A stretch of DNA of 64,000 nt from Todiramphus chloris collaris (Eukaryota; Chordata; Aves; Coraciiformes; Alcedinidae). Under the pieces are notes generated by a model that was not told where the DNA came from, searched no databases, and was given only the letters and a program-made list of their open reading frames with translations. The stretch spans positions 6,365,651 through 6,429,650 of the forward strand of contig JANVCC010000120.1 of the NCBI GenBank assembly GCA_025345505.1. The letters run 5' to 3'. The position numbers were made by a program, and so were the translations under genes. Below are positions 45,680-58,500 of this stretch, piece by piece (positions within the stretch are counted from its first letter, which is position 1; each line of letters begins with the position of its first letter).

Positions 45680-47738
45680 GTAAGTGTTTCGTACCCTTCA
45701 AGATATTTTGTGAATAACTGACAATATGACCGGGCTAACGAAAGCATTCGTCACATAGATAAGGAAGAGTCAAATTCAGTTCTGGGTGCAGGAGAGGGGA
45801 GGGTGGAGCTGTGGAAGGTCTGCCTTCCCATCGTGTTGACTTCCCTGCGTTTCACCCGGGTGCTGCTCCAAAGGGCACAGCCCCAGCTCCGCTGAGAGTG
45901 GGGCAGTGGCTCTGTCCCAGCAGGGATGCTTGAGTTGCCCTGTGCTATGCGATTTCCTTACGCCAAGGAAATCTCTGCACTTAATTTGCTCCCTTTTTAG
46001 GACCCAGGCTTGTTTCTGAAAATAGAGCTTTGTTTTTCATGTTCACTTCCTAAAGGACAGTGACAAAAGAAAGAGAGGGAGAAAATGCCATAAGCCGGGA
46101 CATTTTGTTACCACATTGACTGCACATCTGGGAGCTCTTCTGGTACATAATTGCTGCATAATGCTGCTCACAAGCTGTGGCCTCATACACGTCCTCTCGG
46201 AAGCTGCTGTTGTAATGCTGTAACCCTGCTTTGGAAACGGAGCGTGACCTCTTGGTCCAGGTACGCAGCTCACAGAACGGAAAACTCTTGGTTCCTTCTC
46301 TTTGCTCTGTGAGATCTTGGCCAGGCCATTGCTGTGCTGGTTTTTGAGGCTCTAAAAGCCTCTTTGCTCCTAAACCCACTGCTGAGCAGAGGAAAGTGCT
46401 CTCTTTAAGTCCTAAAGATAAGTCTGTGTTGAGACTGAGAGTGCAGCTCTCTGCAAGGCTGCGACGCTCGGAATCGGGGGGGAAGCTCCCCTGTACAGCT
46501 GCTGTTTTCTCCATTGCAAATATCTGCTTATAAAGAAGTAGAGATGTTATTCCATTGTTTCTGTTATTTAAAGAAGTAAACCTGACCAAAGAAATGTGTT
46601 ATCCAGCAAACTGGGTGTGATTAAGGAACAGCCACTGAGCTACACGCTCCCTTTCTTCTCTTTTAGCAAAAGAAAAAAAAAAAAGGAAGCAAAACCTTTT
46701 GCTGAATTTCTTTTCTTTTAAAAAGCCATTCAAACAGAACTTTCAGGGGGAAAGCCTGGTAAAGATGCTTCCTAACTTTTCCTTGGGACTGTATGTGTCT
46801 TAACTAGTTAATCCCAAAATTCTGGGGACCCTCATCCGAAAGGCAGGGAAGACAGGCCAGTCCTGGGGAGAACTGCGTGCAGGGTTGGCTCCCCTTGCCA
46901 GTGCCAGGGAGACACAGCATATTTTGGACTTACAGTGTCTGGTAATGGATGAATGCAAGTTTAAAGCAAAGATGATTGAGTAAACTTCTACCATCTTATC
47001 TTGGAAGTGGTGTCTGTCCACACCACATGGCGAAGATGATAAATTGCAGTGAATTTGTGGTCTGGAGCCATCAAATTTCCTCCCTGTCTTTCTTAACCTT
47101 GGGACAAATTAAATCAAATTCTACTGTGAAGCCTAAAGACATAAAATCTGTTGGCTGTAACAGTATATTCTGCCAAGCAGTCAGAACACCCGAGTATTAA
47201 TTACTTTATTCAGTAAGTTAAACAAATGATGTGATATCTGGATTCAGGGGGAAACCACCCAGGAGTATATAAAGGATGCAAAGATAATCCTGTCAGTGAA
47301 CATCCAAACTCTAGTTGCTCATTTACTGTGGAGAGCAGTAATGTGTTCTGAAGCTGCCTCTGCTCCTGAGCAACATCAGACCAAGTATGAGCATCATTAA
47401 TGGGACTGCTTGAACAATGCATCAAGATAATAACCAGGGGGGTGCTGAGCTGGCTGCTGGGTGTCCTCCTTCTCATTAGCTCTCCTCTTCCAGGGCGAGC
47501 AGCACCAGTTGAAGCTGGTGCCCCCTCATCCCAGCCTGGAGTCTCCCTGTCTTTGCACCCCAGCTGCCATTAGCTTTCCACAGCTCTGAAACCAGAAAGA
47601 AATGTGTGAGCTCCTCCTCCTCTGCTCCAGGTAGAGCCAGGAGGGTCCAGAGCACCTGATGCCTAGGTTGAAGTAATCTTTGAGGTGCTGGCAGTTGACT
47701 GGAGATCCCTGCTCTGATTTCACTTCCAGGCAAAGCTG
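45680..47738. other. Non-coding stretch; one minus-strand open frame
   Basis: A minus-strand frame from the ATG at 46512-46514 (GCAATGG context) to 46050 is 154 codons long and starts MEKTAAVQGSFPPDSERRSL. It ends with a CSQC-containing tail and has no domain I know. A poly-A-rich patch lies at 46671-46685. 47100-47230 is AT-rich with a donor-like CAGTAAGT. No gene is called. Confidence 0.4.
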
Positions 47739-48068
47739 TGAAGATTGTTTTTTCCTACAAAAAGTGTGTTTCAGAGACCCAGGTCCAAGGCTGAGAGGCA
47801 CCTGCTGATGGAGAGTTTACCACCCCCAGCCTGTTCCAGGGATTCATTACCCCATTTCAAAAGCTTCCAGCATTATTTTGAATTCAAATTTGACTGCCTT
47901 TAATTTCCACCAAGAGATTCTCTCTGTGCTCCTCTGCTAGATTAAAGAGCCCTCAGTATCTGATAGTTTCCTCCTGTGAAACTGCTTGTGCACAGTAATC
48001 TAATTATCTTTTGAATTCCTTCCTGATAAGTTAAAGAGATTAATCTTTTCACAGTCTTCATTCCGAGA
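47739..48068 (-). mobile_element. Old CR1-family LINE remnant, minus orientation
   Basis: Plus-strand phrases follow the order of a reverse-complemented CR1 subfamily known from archosaurs and turtles: TTTTTTCCTACAAAAAGTGT, CTGATGGAGAGTTTACCACC, CCTGTTCCAGGGATTCATTA, CTCTGCTAGATTAAAGAGCC, TCAGTATCTGATAGTTTCCT and GATAAGTTAAAGAGATTAAT. It is heavily diverged, with no intact frame. The boundaries are approximate, and sequence further left (to about 47500) might belong to the same element. Subfamily assignment needs a repeat library. Confidence 0.6.
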
Positions 48069-51000
48069 CATGGGTTTCCATGAGTCTGAGTCGCTCATCC
48101 ACCTTCCCGGTGCCCCGTCTCCAGAGCCGTGTCCCTCAGCAGCAGGGGGATGCTGCAGACGGCCGTGGTACCGTGGAGCTGAGGAGCAGCCCGCGGGCCA
48201 GGCTGGGGTTGGGAGCCGTGGCGATGCTCTGTGCTGGCACAGGCAGGTCAGGGACACGCCTGGGACATGGCACCCGTGCAGAACGAGCCAGAGAACCCAA
48301 CTGCCTGCACTGGGCTGCTGGGGGCAGAGCCTGTAACAAGCAGTTGCAGCGTTTGAAACCCGCTTTCATTTGCAGCAGCACCTTTCTAACGCAGAGCTGT
48401 TATCCGTGCACCTGGGGGAAACCAGCCAGAGCGTTCCTCGTGAGTCTTGAAAGGCTTTTTGTTCACTGGTCCTGTGTTGCAGTTCAACTTCAGTCTGTCT
48501 TGTTTCCCCCCAGCCCACACTATTTGTTTTCCTTACTGGTGGAAGATGGAGAATTTCTACTGTGAAGAAGGTGCTGAGTAGGCACCTGATTTATTATCTT
48601 TGTTATTTTCCAGAGGCATCCATGTTTGGTATTATCCTGTAGGCAGTCAGGGCCTGTTTGTGTTCAGCCCAGTGCTATGAGGTCGGTCCTGCACCAGGAG
48701 CTGGGTGTTTCAGCTCCCCGGGTGCTCTACAGCCTAGTTGCTGGATGACCGTTTTATCCAGTTTATTAAATCCAAAGCGAAGCTTTCAAAGATCTTTAAG
48801 AACTGCTTTTTATGAAGACCATATTAAAAGGGCTAAGAATTGCAGCTATTTTTAGAAAAGATCAAGTATTGAAATGCAAAAAAGGGAAGGGGTGGACAAG
48901 GGAAGGTGCTCTTGCAGTACAGCGCTCAGCTCATTAGCTTGCTCTGCCCTAAGCAGCATTGCACACTTGCTCTGCTATTAAACTTAATTTACACTGTAAA
49001 AAAAAAAAGGGGGGAAGAGTTAAATAAAAATATATGCAAAAGCTCAATTCTGCCAGATGCTGAGTGCTTGCTGGTGAAGCGCTGAGTTGGCAGAAGTCAA
49101 AGCTGCTCAGCACCTCTTGAAACACGCCTCCTCCTCCTGCTTTATTGTCAGCTAGTCTGCAGAGCTGGCTCTAAAGCAGCACGGGAGATTCCAGGAGAAG
49201 GAAGGTCGTGCCCAAGCATTGAGATACGGATCCGTCGCTGTGCAGTCATTCCAGAGGGTGAAACGCTAATTTGGCATCAGTCCTATGGAGAAGGGAATAA
49301 AGATTCTGGAGGAATAGAGAGCTCCTGCAGCCAGAAGGATGGAGATGAGGAATGGTGGAGGGAATAGTGTTAGCTCAAGAGGTGGGCTCCTGAAACATCC
49401 CTCCGGTGCTGCTCCGGCTTCACTCCCACTCGTTGCTGTCCCGTAGACTCCGGTGGGTTGTGTCCGCGTCGGTCTGGGAGTGAACAGGCTTTCAAAGGTG
49501 CGTTTAGACCTAAAGTCATCACTCAAGATCACTGCCATCTATTCTGGCCAAACGCTTCTTGGTCTTATTTGTGACACAGGGCAGAAGACAGCATCTCCTT
49601 GGAGGTTTTAAAGCCAAAAGTAAACTGTAGGTACATAACATTGCAGCGATGCAGAATGGAGGGGATGGTCATTGCCAGCTCCCTCTGTACCTTCCTGGGA
49701 AGAGGAAGTCTTCTTCCGAGGGGTTATTCACGTCTCAGGTGGTCCTGGGAATATCCATCGTGTGGTAGACAACCATCTGCCTCTCCTGGGAACGGTACAT
49801 GGTAGGCAAAACCCACTTCTGGACAAGAGCTGCTTCCTACTCTGAATATAATCCAGGACTTGTATAACATGGCCTTGATCTTCGCTGTAAGCTCAAATCC
49901 TAATCAATAGTGCTAATGAGCAGTAACAAATGCAGCAGCAGAGGTCAAAGCCTTACACTGATGTGACTCAGGTTTGCAGGTGCTTGGCTAGCACGAGGCC
50001 ATGCAATACTAGTGCCATTATTGGCATGAGGGCTGCAGCACGGTGCCTGCCGGCACCTACAGAAGCTCTCTGCTCCTTCCCAGGGCTGCTGGTGCATCCT
50101 CTCCCCGAGCAGGGCTGCCTGGAAAGGCCGGAGCATCAGCAAATGCAATCACAGCTGAGGTGGGGGCTGAATCAGGAGGATAATTTCCTTTTTAATCCAG
50201 GAATTTAAGCAGCGAGTTGAGTTTTAGAGAGTCCCGCAGCCCTTCAGAAGGCACCTCGTGCCCATAAACAAGCACCCCCATCTCTCCAGTACACCATCAA
50301 ATCCTTCGGTAACGATCGTCATGACAACTATAAACCTGTTGTTTCCATTCTCTGTGATTTATCGAGCTGGTGGAAGAAGGTGGGTCTGCTGTTTTATTGG
50401 GATGATCAAATGTTTGCAGAGGGAAAATACAATCTGCATTCCTCCAAGGCTACTTTTATACATTGAATCATGAATGCATTTCCTTTCCCATTAGCACTTT
50501 AACATTGTAGGACACAGAAATACTTCTTCAAAGTGATTTTTTTTCCTTTTTAAAGTAGTGTCAAGTCATAGCTCGATGGGAGGGAATGCAAGAGCCTCTG
50601 CAGCCACGGGGAAGCTAGCACTGCAGCCTTTTCCCAACAGGGTATCCCTGGCGTTTATTTTTCTCGGGCAATTTTGAGCTTTCATTCCTAATTGTGATGA
50701 AGCTCCAGTGCAGAATTCCAGAAGCTTCCACAAAGTAAAATTTTCTTCCTCTGAACAGCTCTGACAGTCGCCTGTCCTGCCTTCCTGAGGCAGTGCTGAA
50801 CAGACACAGCGTGTACAGGAAGGTGAGGAAAGAGGAATTTGGTCCAGAGAGAAAAGAGGATGAAGGAAAACAAGTCCTTTGTGTCCCTCGTGCACCAAAT
50901 TTCCAGCAGAGAAATGATGCATGGGGCTAGCCTGGATTTTAGCCTTGCTTTATCTGGCCATTTCTCTGTGTTAGGTACTTTTCATTGTTTTCTGCTGAGT

Positions 51001-51919
51001 TAAAAGCCTACAGAGGAACTCTAGAGATACTGTACTTAATAGCTGTAAATGCAGAATCGAATACAATTAATAATAGTAGTTGTAGTAACCAGCACACTGC
51101 TGTAATTGACCTAAATGTTTCTTACTAATTAGAACAACTACAGTTCAGAAATCGTTCACAGGCTAGAAATAGTACTTTATATTGGGAAAAACAAGCTGGC
51201 CTCAATCTGTGACACACATCCCAGTTAACAGCAGCGTCCGTCTGCAGGTTTGATTTTGGCGTTCTATTTCTTTATGTTTTCTGGGGATGTTAGAGCTGGA
51301 AGGACAGAAGGAAAATGTTCCGTGGTCGTAGCAAAGGGTGAGCTGCGCTGTGTTCTTGGGGAAGAGGTGAGATGAGAAAGGGCTGGCAGAAGGTGGTCAG
51401 TGCTGGAGAGAGGGGGAGGGCTGAGCGGGGAGCCTGCTGTGCCCCGTGTGCCGTTCAGAGGAGCTTCCCTTTCAAAGCCTTCCAAGTGCTGACAGCTCTG
51501 TCATCTCTGCAAGGTGCCGTGAGTGTGCCTGCTAGACCTGCCCGCCTGCCATTCCCAAACGCCCCCAGGTTTATCTTTTTCATTCCAATGTGTGCCACTC
51601 TTGGCTCAGAAGCTAAGTGACCTTTCTTCAACCCAGATGTCACCTGGTCACGCTTCCAGCAAAGACAATGTGTCATTTGATTAAATGATCTAGGATCTCT
51701 CCCCTAAGGACACTCATTAAACTTCCTCTGTCTTACATCTTGTGTTGTCATTCCTGCTGCTGCCAGCTGAATATAAAACGCGTTCTGTGAAAGTTAAATC
51801 AGAATTTCTTCTTTGTAGAACCATGGAATGGATTCTTGAGAGCTTCTTTCTGATTTATGCGCTGACATAAATTGCTGGGGAGTGCGTGAAGCAGGATGAA
51901 ACCAGGCCCAGAGTGGCCA
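48069..51919. other. Non-coding stretch, no gene seen
   Basis: Contains an A/G run at 48998-49016 and an AT-rich stretch at 51040-51200. An acceptor-like TTGTTTCCCCCCAG lies at 48503-48516 with only a weak donor downstream. Frames of up to 161 codons have no domain. Confidence 0.5.
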
Positions 51920-52280
51920 TGAGCGCCCGTGTTACGGCGGCACCGCGCTGACGCCCTCGCCCGCCCATCTGGGCACGGGAGCGGGCGGCTCCTGCGGGAC
52001 AGGGCTTTGGTGATTGATGGCAGCCGGGATGCTCTTTGATGTTAAGCACTGTTCAAGTGCTCTGCTGGACCGGAGCCAGGGAGCTGATGTTTGCCACCTT
52101 GCTCGTGCTCAGCGTCCTTAGCTGTGCTCGCTCGGCCCCGCGGGACCCGGGCAGTTAATCACCAGAGAAAGCGCTGCCTGGGCAGGCGGCCCTTCGCCAG
52201 AGTGGCACTGTGAGCCCAGGCTTCTGTGCCCGGAGCTCGTCTCGACAACGTTCTCGCCTCCCGTGGGCCAGATCCTTAGC
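51920..52280. promoter_or_regulatory. CpG-rich patch
   Basis: About 31 CpGs in about 350 bp by hand count, in clusters at 51920-52000 and 52110-52270, separated by an AT-richer spacer. It is less uniform than the island at 43 kb. No TATA or initiator arrangement is evident. Confidence 0.4.
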
Positions 52281-52969
52281 TGTTGTTCACCAGGAGAGCT
52301 CCAGAGCTGGAAATGGAACTGATGGGACCAAGCCAGCCGAGGATGGAGGTTCGCTTTGCACCAGGACAGCAGGTCCCTCAGCCCCTTGCTTTCCCCAAAG
52401 TGATGCCACCCTCAGCCAGCCCTCGCCTGGCACCTCTGTGCAGCACTCGTGGGTTCCCCCAGAAAAAAGAAAGTCAACCCCTTGCCCGGCTAAGGCAGAG
52501 CAGCCCAGGCTCAGATCCGCGGGAGGCAGAGAGCTGGGTAGCATGACTCAAATTGCCAGGGAGGCAGAAAGGTTGACTTCGTAGGAAAATCAAAAGAGAG
52601 CAGTTAAAGGCCTTGGCAGTTGGTTGCCCAAAGCGATGACAAACATGTGTCTCGCCCTGGTAGGTCTCATCAGCACAACTCAAATGTCATCTGATGCTGA
52701 CAAGTGAGGGAGAGGAAAAAGGAGACTGCCCTTGCTGGAAAATAATGAGAGTGCTGCAAGGAGGGAGGGAGCAGAGGAGAACGGTGCTAGGCAGGTCGTG
52801 TCCCGTGTGTATTCCTCCTCTCCCACTGATAGTGCAAAGGGTGCTGGTCCTGCAGCAGCGCTAGCGCTGCTCTGTGCCAGGCACGAGGTCAGGCCACGGG
52901 AGCAGAAAGCACAAGCCCCTCCAGCAGCTGCTGTGCAGATGGGAAAGGCTTGACGCAAACCCAGAAAGT
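52281..52969. other. Non-coding stretch, no gene seen
   Basis: Mixed sequence. Frames of up to about 120 codons continue out of the CpG patch and have no domain. Confidence 0.5.
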
Positions 52970-53070
52970 TTTGTAGGAGATAGAAGTTCAATTCCCAAAT
53001 TCAACACGTGCTCCTCCGTGTGATCTCTGGGCAGTTCTCAACCCCTTTGTGCCTCAGCTCTCCAGGCTTA
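52970..53070 (+). mobile_element. MIR-like SINE remnant, plus orientation
   Basis: AGTTCAATTCCCAAATTC, GTGTGATCTCTGGGCAGTTC, TCAACCCCTTT and GTGCCTCAGCTC parallel the MIR order GGTTCGAATCCC, GTGTGACCTTGGGCAAGTCA, TTAACCTCTCT and GTGCCTCAGTTTC. The order and spacing of four boxes make chance unlikely. Non-coding. Confidence 0.7.
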
Positions 53071-53861
53071 GAGCACATCAGAGGTGGTTTAGGTTGAGCC
53101 GATCCTGCCTTAGGGGATCCAGCACCGTGGGAGAGCAGCCGCAGGGCAGGGGCAGACTGCCCAGTTCTGCTGGGACTCATCCTCAGCTCAAAAGCCAGCG
53201 AGATGCCCGGGACTCTTCCATCCTTGTGTGTGGTGTTCAGCACAACGAGACGGCGTCTGTCGGCTGGCACGGCCCCGTTGCACGGAGCGGAGGGTTGGGC
53301 AGCACCCCCCTAGCAATCCTCTCTCTCCACCCAGCTTTGCTCCTGCGGGTCAGGTGAATGGGCAGGTCCAGCTCGCAGGGTGTGCTGGGCTCGCTCTGGG
53401 CTCCCTTTCACCACTCATCCTTACTTGGGAGGGCTTTTTTCACTTCCACTACATTTCAGGCTGAGGCCGAAGTACAAATATGTGGCCAGGACAGCAGGAT
53501 GAGGCGTGGGGCATCCTTGCTGCTCCTGCCCCGGGCTGTGTTAAATCCCTGTCACATCGCTGCCCAGCCGAGGAGCGGGCGTCTCTGCCGTGGGATCCTG
53601 TTCTGCCTTCTCGCTGCATCGAGCGCTGGCTTCAAGCAAATTTCTCTCACAAGCAGAACTAATAAAAGGACTAAAAACTGCCAGATCCCTCTTGACAAAT
53701 GGCTCAAAGGAGGAGGTCGTCTCAATGCTTTTAGCATTTGCGGTGATTGATCAGGGCGGGCTTCGAAGCCGTTGAGCTGTTGAGTTTTTTTGGAGGGGCA
53801 ATGATGGAAGGATGATCGTGCTCCTTTCTTCTTCATCACTGCCGGTTTTGCCTTTCTGCAG

Positions 53862-53994
53862 ATAATGTATCCAGTGTCCTGGAATCACCACCTGTGTTCT
53901 GGAGCTGGTCCAGGACTCCAGTTTAAATCCATGCATACCAACTGTGCATCTCCCTGTCCGTTGGCTGCTCACCTGGTGGCACCCTGGGAATCAG
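53862..53994 (+). other. Candidate exon, 133 bp, unknown product
   Basis: The acceptor GGTTTTGCCTTTCTGCAG|AT is strong; the donor TCAG|GTGGCA is moderate. The frame is open throughout, and an ATG at 53865 begins MYPVSWNHHLCSGAGPGLQF. No domain is recognised and the residue mix is not compelling. One of several such chance-level intervals. Confidence 0.12.
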
Positions 53995-54329
53995 GTGGCA
54001 CGTGCTGCGGTTGCTGCCGTAGGTCAGAGCCTGGCATCAGTCACTACAGGCTGTTCCAGCAAGGGTCTGTCTGCAGCCAGGCACTTACTCCTCATTGAAA
54101 CCACATCGGTCTGTCCTGTAAAAGCCCCGAAAGCCCACGCTCGGAGATGGATGGATTTTTGCTTAGCTGGAGCAGGTGGGAGAGGGAGCTCTGGAGCAGG
54201 AGCCGTTCCCCCTTGGCACACCCAGCATCCATCTCTGGGTAATACAAGCTGGCAAAGGTGGCAGGAGGTGCTCGGCAGAGCACTGGATGAGCTGAACCAT
54301 AAAGCAGAGGAAAGGACTGAAGCTGAGGA

Positions 54330-54458
54330 GACAGATCCTCCATTTGATCTTGGGCAAGTCACCTCCTTTTAAGTCATCTCTTTTGCTGAAAATCAGAGAG
54401 TAACGTTCCTCCCATAAGTCCTGAGTGCTTTGAAATCCTGGAGAGGTGCTAAAGCCCC
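54330..54458 (+). mobile_element. MIR-like SINE remnant, plus orientation
   Basis: TTGATCTTGGGCAAGTCACC is nearly identical to the MIR core box (TGACCTTGGGCAAGTCACTT). About 75 bp downstream, GAGTGCTTTGAAATCCTGGA then GAGGTGCTAAAG matches the tail form AGCGCTTTGAGATCCT..GGCGCTATA. The boundaries are approximate. Confidence 0.75.
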
Positions 54459-55417
54459 AGGTGATCCGTGCCAGCTTCCCTCAGCCAGAGAAGGTGAGGC
54501 AGGGCTGGAGACCTGGGATCTGCTCTGCTAACTGCTGGAGTCATCCCTTAGATTTTTCTCATCAAGAGCATTTTCAAGCCACAGTGACAGTTGTTTTCTC
54601 TTTGTCTAAATAAAAAAAAATAATACTTGATTAAAAGGAGACACAGTGTGACCACGTCAGGAAACCTGTCCTTTTCTTGCTGAGGATTTCTGACACTTTA
54701 TCTCCCTGGGGATCCCAGTAAACCAGGCATGTGCTAACTGAGTCCAGACTGTCAGGTGGAAGAATCGATGGCTCTTCCCTGAGCTGTTTGTGCAGGTGAC
54801 TGCTCTCTTGTTTAATTGATGTCCTATTTATTGTTGAAGTGTTGCCCTTTCCTTTTTTTTTCCCTCTTCTCTTCTCTATTTCTTGCTTCTCTGTCCAGGA
54901 AGCAAGATTTGCTGCAACAATTGGTCACAAGAGATCAGCAAACACACTGAGAACTGTTGCTCTGAAGCATGTTTGAAATCAGGCATCTTTTCCTGACCCC
55001 TGTCTTGTCCCCCTCCCGCCCAGCAGCTTTTCCTGAGTGCATTAGGAAACTTGCAGGGACTTTCTGGAGGTAGATTTTCCCAGAGAGCCAGCAGCACAGC
55101 CGCCTGATTTATCCTTGGGTGCAGTAGATAAGAGCAATTTCATGTTATCCTCTCAAACCTCTTGTTCATTTTCTGAATAACTGTTGTAAGTATCACTTCA
55201 GAAGCTTATCCATCAGAGTAAAGGGGAAGGGACACACACGGGATGTCCAGAAAAAAAGGGAGACCAAATTCTGTCTGTAAGTTGGATGCCTGGAGGTATT
55301 TTTGTAGCCTGGTCCAGGTTGGGCTGATGCTCAGGGAGAGTGGAGCAGGCAGTGGAGCCCTGTGCCTGGCACAAAGCCACTGCTGCAGCTCCTCTTCTTC
55401 TCTCTGTGACTCTCTAG
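54459..55417. other. Non-coding stretch with a long pyrimidine tract
   Basis: 54844-54898 is a near-unbroken pyrimidine tract ending TTCTCTGTCCAG, an ideal acceptor in form. No donor follows at exon distance and all forward frames close quickly, so no exon is called. Confidence 0.45.
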
Positions 55418-55508
55418 AGCACGGAGATGTGGAAGCAGGGCAGCAGCAGCACGTTCTCCATTCCCCAGCTGTTCTGCATCCTTGCAAAGGGCTGCGGGGG
55501 CCATTGAG
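55418..55508 (+). other. Candidate exon, 91 bp, unknown product
   Basis: The acceptor is strong: CTCCTCTTCTTCTCTCTGTG then ACTCTCTAG. The donor is good (TTGAG|GTGAGA). Two frames are open across it; one continues upstream in an 89-codon frame. Peptides are Q/H/R-rich from CAG-type codons, with no domain. Possibly chance. Confidence 0.15.
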
Positions 55509-58500
55509 GTGAGATGCAACTGGAGTTCGTTCAGCCTTCTGCAAGCTTTGAGCAGCTCAAGTACAGTCTGCCTGCTTTCAGGCTCTGCAAGAGACTGGCC
55601 CCAAGATTCAGAGACTTTGAAACCGTGCGGAGGAAGATGGGCAAGAGGAAGTTCACCCGTGCCATCACCGGGGGCAAACGCCAAGAGAACTGGCCACGTT
55701 TAAAGGCCCCAGATGAAAAGCACTGATGGTCCCAGTGGGGAAGGTGGGGTCCCTGCCCCCAGGGGATGCTGGAGGTGAGGTTTCAGTGCCACGTGCTCTG
55801 GAAATGGAATATGTGTGCGATATGGGGTACTGAAAAGCCTTAAACCAAGCTGGGCCGAATAACCTGAGGGATGCTTGGGCAGAAGGGAGGGACCCTCAGC
55901 GGTTGTTACCTGGTGCCTCTGCCACGCGTTGGGTTTGCTAGCAGACCACGGCTTCGGGGGCTTCCCCGTGGGGTGAGGTGTGTGAGGGGCTGGGGAATGG
56001 CTCGCGCTCCGGTGCTGCTCGTGGAACGCTGTCAGCGTTCAAGATGCCACAGGCTTTAATAAGCAAGGGATTAATTACTCTTCCCATGACCGCTCGGCAG
56101 CTTCAGCTTAACGCCTGAACGTGTCCGCACATCGTTAGAGGGCAGTGAAATAATGTCCTTGTCCTCCCCTTACCCCTGGCTACCGGTCTGGGCTCATTCC
56201 ATCCTTGCGTGCGGTGGCACTGGGTGTGACTGGCACGTGTTCCTGTGCCAGAGATGGAGGCTGTGCCCTCGGGCACAGGGTGAGCTGTCCTCTGCTCTAA
56301 CAAGTGCAACTGAAGGGATTTACTCCATTATCCTATTTGATTGCGGGTGAGCTGCTGGGTAAACAAGGAAAAGGGAAGGTTTGGGTGAAACCATGCAGCC
56401 CGAGCAGCTCTTTGGAGCTGATCTTAGCAGCCTTGTTTCTGTAGGTGAGCTTGCCAGAGCCTCCCGGGCACAGCCTTGGAAGGTCTCCTGCTCGCTGCAG
56501 GTGATCCATGGAGGCAGCTCTGTTGTGGTGAACTTCTCTGGCAGGTTTTGTCTCCTGTTTTGGGTAAATTGGGCAGGCCTTGCAGCATCAGGTTTCCAAA
56601 CAGCTCTTCTAGCGAGCAAAAGTCCTGCATTTATGACTTCCCCTGAGGAACTTGGCATGACTTATCAGGCAGTTCTGACCAAAAATGGCCCGGGAGGTGT
56701 TTGCTTCTCAAGGAGCTGAGTAACGCACTAATGAGTGCAAGACAGATCCTGCTGCTTCCTATCCGATGGGAATTAATTGTGCTTGTGCTGGAACAGACCC
56801 AGGCTGAAGGTTGGCTGACTACTTATGCATTGATTGGGGCTTAAGTTTCAAGAAAGTACAATTGAGCTGAACTTCTCAGTACAGTTTGAGCCAGGAATGA
56901 TTTATCAGTCAATGAGAACTGCACCAAGACCTCTCCCTGGAGCAAGAGCCGAGCTGGGGCTGAGCTGCTACACCCGGAGTAGCGTTGGTGCTGCAGTGCC
57001 CTCACTCATGCAAAGCTGGAGCCACAGGCAGTACACGGAGACTTAGTGAACCTGGCATTCACAGCTTAATTTACCTCAAATCAATGCCAAAGTATTTATC
57101 TTTGACGAACGGAATTGTTTGGCTGAGTGCTGGGACTTGGCAGCACACGCGGTTTGTGTCAGTAAAACGTCTCCCCGGGGCTGCCCTCCCCGCCGTGCCC
57201 AGGGCTTGTCTTTCTGCCCTGCCTGTGGGTGAGGACCTCGAGCTGCCCGCCAGGCTGTGGTTGTCAGGCCACGGTGTCCGGGTGCCACCGCTGAACGCGG
57301 GACCTGCCCCTCGGCCGCGGGCAGAGCTGCGTGGCAGCAGATGCTGCCAAGGGGGAATCGGCACCACGGATGCCCAATGGGCCCTTCCTCAGGCTGCCTT
57401 GGTCCTTGGCAAACGCCCGAAGAGGCACACTGAATTTGAGAGGATGGTTCTGTAAAACCAGAAGCCGTACTGGTGCTTGCCCAGTGGCTCATTGCCCCGA
57501 GGAGCCCCGATGGCACAGCTCCTGCTGCACGGGCAGCTCTCGGGTGGGTGAAGCTGTCTGAAGAGAGCACGGTGGCAGAGCTGAGCTGGACCCCTCTGCC
57601 CCTCACCTTCTCCCAGACCATCCATCAAATCCCAGCTTCAGCCAGGCAGACCTGCCCCCAGCCTGATTACTTATTGCTTAACAAGTGCATTAGTGTAAAT
57701 CAAGAGGCGTGGTTCAATTATCTAATAGAAGAATTATTGATCCACGCTCTTGTTCTGAACGTTCAGACGTTGCAGTAGGAGGAACAATATTTGTACATGC
57801 GATAAAAAAATGTGAAGTGTGTTTTTATGTTTCAATCAGGTTGCACTTGGAGAGGCCGTTGCAAGATGCTCTTGCAGAAGCAGCTGTGGCCAGACTGTGA
57901 CCTGCCCAGAGTCACTCATGGTCCATGGCCAAGGCTCTGCTGCTGGGACGTTGGTTCTGCGCGTGGGTAGTGGGTTGTGCACTGCATGAGGTTCCTCCCT
58001 TTCCGCTTAGGATGCTGTGCAGGGAAGCCCAGGCCTTCCTTTTTAACTTGTTGTCCACTAAAAAGAGCAGCTGTCCCTCAAAATGCCAAATGTAGTTTAT
58101 TATATCAAAACCTGCTCTTCTCCCCCTCCGTGCACTGTAGTTTTGAAAGGGGTTCTGGGGGAGGAAGGGCATTTGTGCTTCTTGAGGACGTGCCCCGAAT
58201 GTAAGGAGCCTCGGGCATCTCGCTGATAAACCAAGCATCCCGAAGGAGAGTTGGCACAAAATGCAGCTCCTCTAAACCTGCTGCCTCTTAGTGCATTGTC
58301 CTTTAGTAACTGTGCAAAATGCAATTGAAGGATGTTCTTATTTCCTTTGATATAAAACACGGGGCTATTATAGAAACTCAAAACCCGTTCCAGGCTCTTT
58401 TCAGCACTTCTTTATAAAGCAGCTCAGTTCAGCTGTCAGTCCTTAGCTCCACTTTTAATTAAAGTAGGTTTGTAGCCTTCGCTGACAAGCGAGCATCTAC

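Noticed and set aside
54844-54898. Ideal-looking acceptor after a 55-bp pyrimidine tract
   Set aside because: No donor within ordinary exon distance and all frames close soon; more likely simple sequence.
57076-57621. 181-codon minus-strand frame
   Set aside because: Lies over a CpG-enriched patch whose composition suppresses stop codons; A/G/P/R/S-rich peptide without domain or splice support.
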